Below are positions 61,524-64,000 of a DNA stretch of 64,000 nt, piece after piece. Positions within the stretch are counted from its first letter, which is position 1, and every line of letters begins with the position of its first letter. Origin of the DNA: Mermis nigrescens (taxonomy: Eukaryota > Nematoda > Enoplea > Mermithida > Mermithidae); the NCBI GenBank assembly GCA_036768485.1, contig JAVLUZ010000142.1, forward strand, positions 21,418,290-21,482,289, read 5' to 3'. Under the pieces are notes generated by a model. The model had not been told where the DNA came from. It did not search any database and saw only the letters and a list, made by a program, of their open reading frames with translations. The position numbers and the translations under genes are program-made.

Positions 61524-62712
61524 TGTAAACGTAGACTCAAGCTACGTTCACTTCGCTTACTTAACCCGAATCTCAAGCTTATGCGCTCACATGGGAGTTC
61601 TCGCCCTTTTTAGGAGGTCGATCACCAGCCGGCGATTCGGGGGTAAGCGGCCCGGCCTATTTAAGGTAGCCCGGCCCTCTACGCACGCACCTAGTGAAAC
61701 TTACTTACTTAACCCCTTTGAGATTAAGTACCTAATTAAAGTAAGTTCCCCGGAAACCTAATCGAGGGCTCAAAAAGATTATTATTTAACTTGTTTTGGA
61801 CCGAATTCCGGTGCTTGAAAATATTAAGGGTTCCTAAGTATAGTGTAGCACAAGGACAGAATTCAACAGCACGGAAATTCAACCGAGCCCAGCATCGTTA
61901 ATTAAATAATTAATTTTTACAATATTTTTTGGACAGAAAAATTATGAAGCAATTAAAAAGCGACAGCATGGAGGATACATGCTGCCGACCGTCGTGTTAC
62001 GCTAATCGGGTAAAATCAAACAATGTAATTAAACAAGGGCACAAAGCCCTGCCAAAGGCATACAACTGATGCCAATTGGCAGAAACACGAATGATTAAAA
62101 ACAAAGCGTACGGCGAAAAGAAGCGTGCACACTACGCTGGAAAACTAACAGACGAGTTCTCCAGCCAAGCAGATAAAAAGGCACGTACTGAGTCTGCTCA
62201 CGTACGGCGACGAAAGAAAAAAGACACGCTCAGCGCGGAAGCTGGCGGAGAGGCTCTCAGGCTCAAAAACTAATTGTAAAATGTAAAATCTTAAAGTGCC
62301 GTCAAAAACTGCGCTCGCACGCAGTTTTAACTGACGCGGAAAAAGAGGCGTAACAACACGAACTAAGAGATATGAAAAGGATCTCTGAATACGACAATAG
62401 GCCAATGGGCAAAAGCTTACGGTAAACGTATGTACAAACGAGACAGGCACAAATATGAGACACACACATATGATCTTTTAACACACGTAAGATATGATAA
62501 CACACATACCAATTCGTACTCAAGTCGCATTAAGCCCGAGTGCCCATTTTCCTATCCCGGATTTTGATTGAAAATATGTGTGGGAAAGGAATGAAAAATA
62601 TGATAATTTTTAGGGGAAGGTGGTCCCGGGCGACTCGCTTAAGCGTTGCGCTTAACGGTCGTGTATGTGCGTATGGAAATTGAGCACAAGAATGTACATC
62701 TGGGGCAATCAA
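61524..62712 (-). repeat. Diverged, truncated LTR of the same retrotransposon family
   Basis: It starts TGTAAACGTAGACTCAAGC, aligns with the 38539/50580 LTRs for most of its length with more substitutions and indels, and keeps the AAAACTGCG hairpin (62305-62328). Similarity ends after CTGGGGCAATCA, about 100 bp before the expected CTCTACA end. No partner LTR in the window. Confidence 0.88.
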
Positions 62713-62787
62713 TCGGTTTTTTTCATCTGTTTCAAAAAAACCCAACCGATTTTTTTCCCAAAAAATTTTTTCAGTGTAAAGTTTACA

Positions 62788-63169
62788 AACATAAGTTCGG
62801 CACATACAAACGTACTACAATCAAAGGGCTACAAGCTGGCCCAAACCGAATTTATTTACACTTAATGGGGCGTTAGGTTCAGATTTTTAAAGTTTACAAT
62901 GTGGTGGACAGTGAAAAATACGTGTTTGTCCATATTTTTGTTCGCCATTTTCTCTGTTCAGAAGTCGGGGGAGGTCGGATAGGATAAAAATAAAGTACTT
63001 TTTAAGGGGTGGCGAACAAAAATATGGACAAACACGTATTTTTCACTGTCCACCACATTGTAAACTTAAAAAATCTGAACCGAACGCCCCATTGAGTGTA
63101 AATAAATTCGGTTTGGGCCAGTTTGTAGCCCTTTGATTGTAGTACGTTTGTATGTGCCAAACTTATGTT
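62788..63169. repeat. Near-perfect palindrome, 160-bp arms
   Basis: Arms 62788-62947 and 63012-63169 are inverted and about 96% identical (CATACAAACGTACTACAATC; TGTGGTGGACAGTGAAAAAT), with a 64-bp loop. Confidence 0.9.
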
Positions 63170-64000
63170 CCGCAAAATATTGGATATGATTTACCAATTA
63201 AATACGAAAAAACCTGTTTTTTTCGCCCATTTTACACCTCAGATTTCGAACTTTACACCCCCATAAACAGCTTAATATTACGTTTTTTTGAACGCGGTTT
63301 GCTTCGACGTGTAGCCCTTAAAAGTAACTTTATTTTTATTTATTTAATTTATCTTAACTCATAACCGAAAAAGTTGGTAGAGAAATCTTGGACAAAATCT
63401 GTTTTTTTACTCATCCACTAGAGTGTAAAGTTTAAACCCTGGTACTGTGTATTGATTGTAGAAAAGTTTGAAGGTCAGATTCGTTATTCTGACCTCACAG
63501 AGAACATTTTTAAAAAAATTCATCATCCACGACGCTCTGGGCGAAAAAAATTTTTCAGTGTAAAGTTTACACCTGCAATAATAACGCAATATTGATTGTA
63601 AAGAAACAAAATAAATTTTGACGTGTAGCGCTTAAGACGAGGCAGATTTTAAAGGTAGTTATCACGTTTTTTCTACTAAGTGGAGAATATGGCAGGGAAA
63701 AAATATTTTTTGTCTCAGACTCTTTACAATAAACCGCCTCTAAATTCGAAAATATTACTTTTTAAGAAAAAATAAAAAAAGTTTCTCCTAGATTTTACAA
63801 CCGTCTGCCTTTTGAAACCAATCAGACTGCATAGAATGTAAAACTGAGTTAGATATGCTCTTTCACATGAAAACAGTAAAAAACAGTCTAATTTACACTC
63901 CTGTGCAACAATCAATGAGTGTAAAGGAATTTTAAGACCAGATTCGTAACCTACTAATTAGGGAAAACATTTTTTAAAAAAATTCATCATCCACGACGCT
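63170..64000. repeat. Repeat modules continuing to window end
   Basis: Two units end in TTCATCATCCACGACGCT (63519-63537 and 63983-64000), preceded by CAGATTCGT-like and AACATTTTTTAAAAAAA stretches and spaced about 463 bp. The last is cut by the window edge. No coding potential. Confidence 0.65.

Noticed and set aside
1..64000. Contaminating bacterial or viral genome
   Set aside because: Introns, polyadenylation signals, two animal genes and eukaryotic repeats throughout. No operon structure.

Overview
The window is eukaryotic nuclear DNA, AT-rich and very dense in transposable elements. It most likely comes from an arthropod, probably an insect. The evidence is two intron-bearing animal genes with GT..AG splice sites, AATAAA polyadenylation signals, Ty3/gypsy, LINE and Penelope-type retroelements, and dozens of short non-autonomous DNA transposons. 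The species cannot be fixed from the sequence. There is no bacterial gene organisation and no CRISPR.

Host genes (about 1.6-25.2 kb). Two conserved genes lie tail to tail. On + is mRpL24 (mitochondrial ribosomal protein uL24m): five coding exons between 1622 and 12463, with the first exon(s) outside the window or unrecognised. On - is Tmco1 (ER calcium-load-activated channel / translocon factor): six coding exons between 25163 and 15523. Neither is visible as one long ORF because the introns are packed with transposons. The mRpL24 exons sum to an exact reading frame. The Tmco1 exons are one base short, in a homopolymer of exon 3.

Repeats. The dominant family (called A here; all family letters are my labels) is a 150-310 bp MITE present about 24 times. 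Most complete copies have an 8-bp target-site duplication (TSD) and ends of the type CA...TGGGCG, which is hAT-like. Other MITE families with 8-bp TSDs (B, C, D, E, F, G, I, J) and larger hAT-like elements (8876-11273, 34009-36837) are nested in each other. Several otherwise unrelated families carry the same 13-bp hairpin GGCGCGAAGCGCC, whose core GCGAAGC is a known ultra-stable DNA mini-hairpin.

Retroelement block (28.6-52 kb). In order this holds two G-family MITEs, a 5'-truncated LINE, a long-inverted-repeat element in the LINE tail (itself containing MITE E), and a hAT-like element enclosing a G MITE and a Penelope GIY-YIG relic. It ends with a 13.3-kb Ty3/gypsy LTR retrotransposon (38539-51830, minus strand) with nearly identical 1251-bp LTRs. 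That element's gag-pol reading frame is damaged (three in-frame UGA, one frameshift, YIND instead of YxDD). It also carries a third, intact 1162-codon ORF where an env would sit. This ORF encodes an RNase D/EXOSC10-like DEDDy 3'-5' exonuclease domain with all catalytic residues present, which is the most unusual item in the window.

Right flank (52-64 kb). No host gene was recognised. It contains further A/B/C copies, a 1.9-kb F element, MITEs built from short palindromic motifs (GTTAAC, AAGTCCGAACTTA), two young inverted duplications (60.2-61.0 and 62.8-63.2 kb) and a diverged, truncated copy of the LTR.
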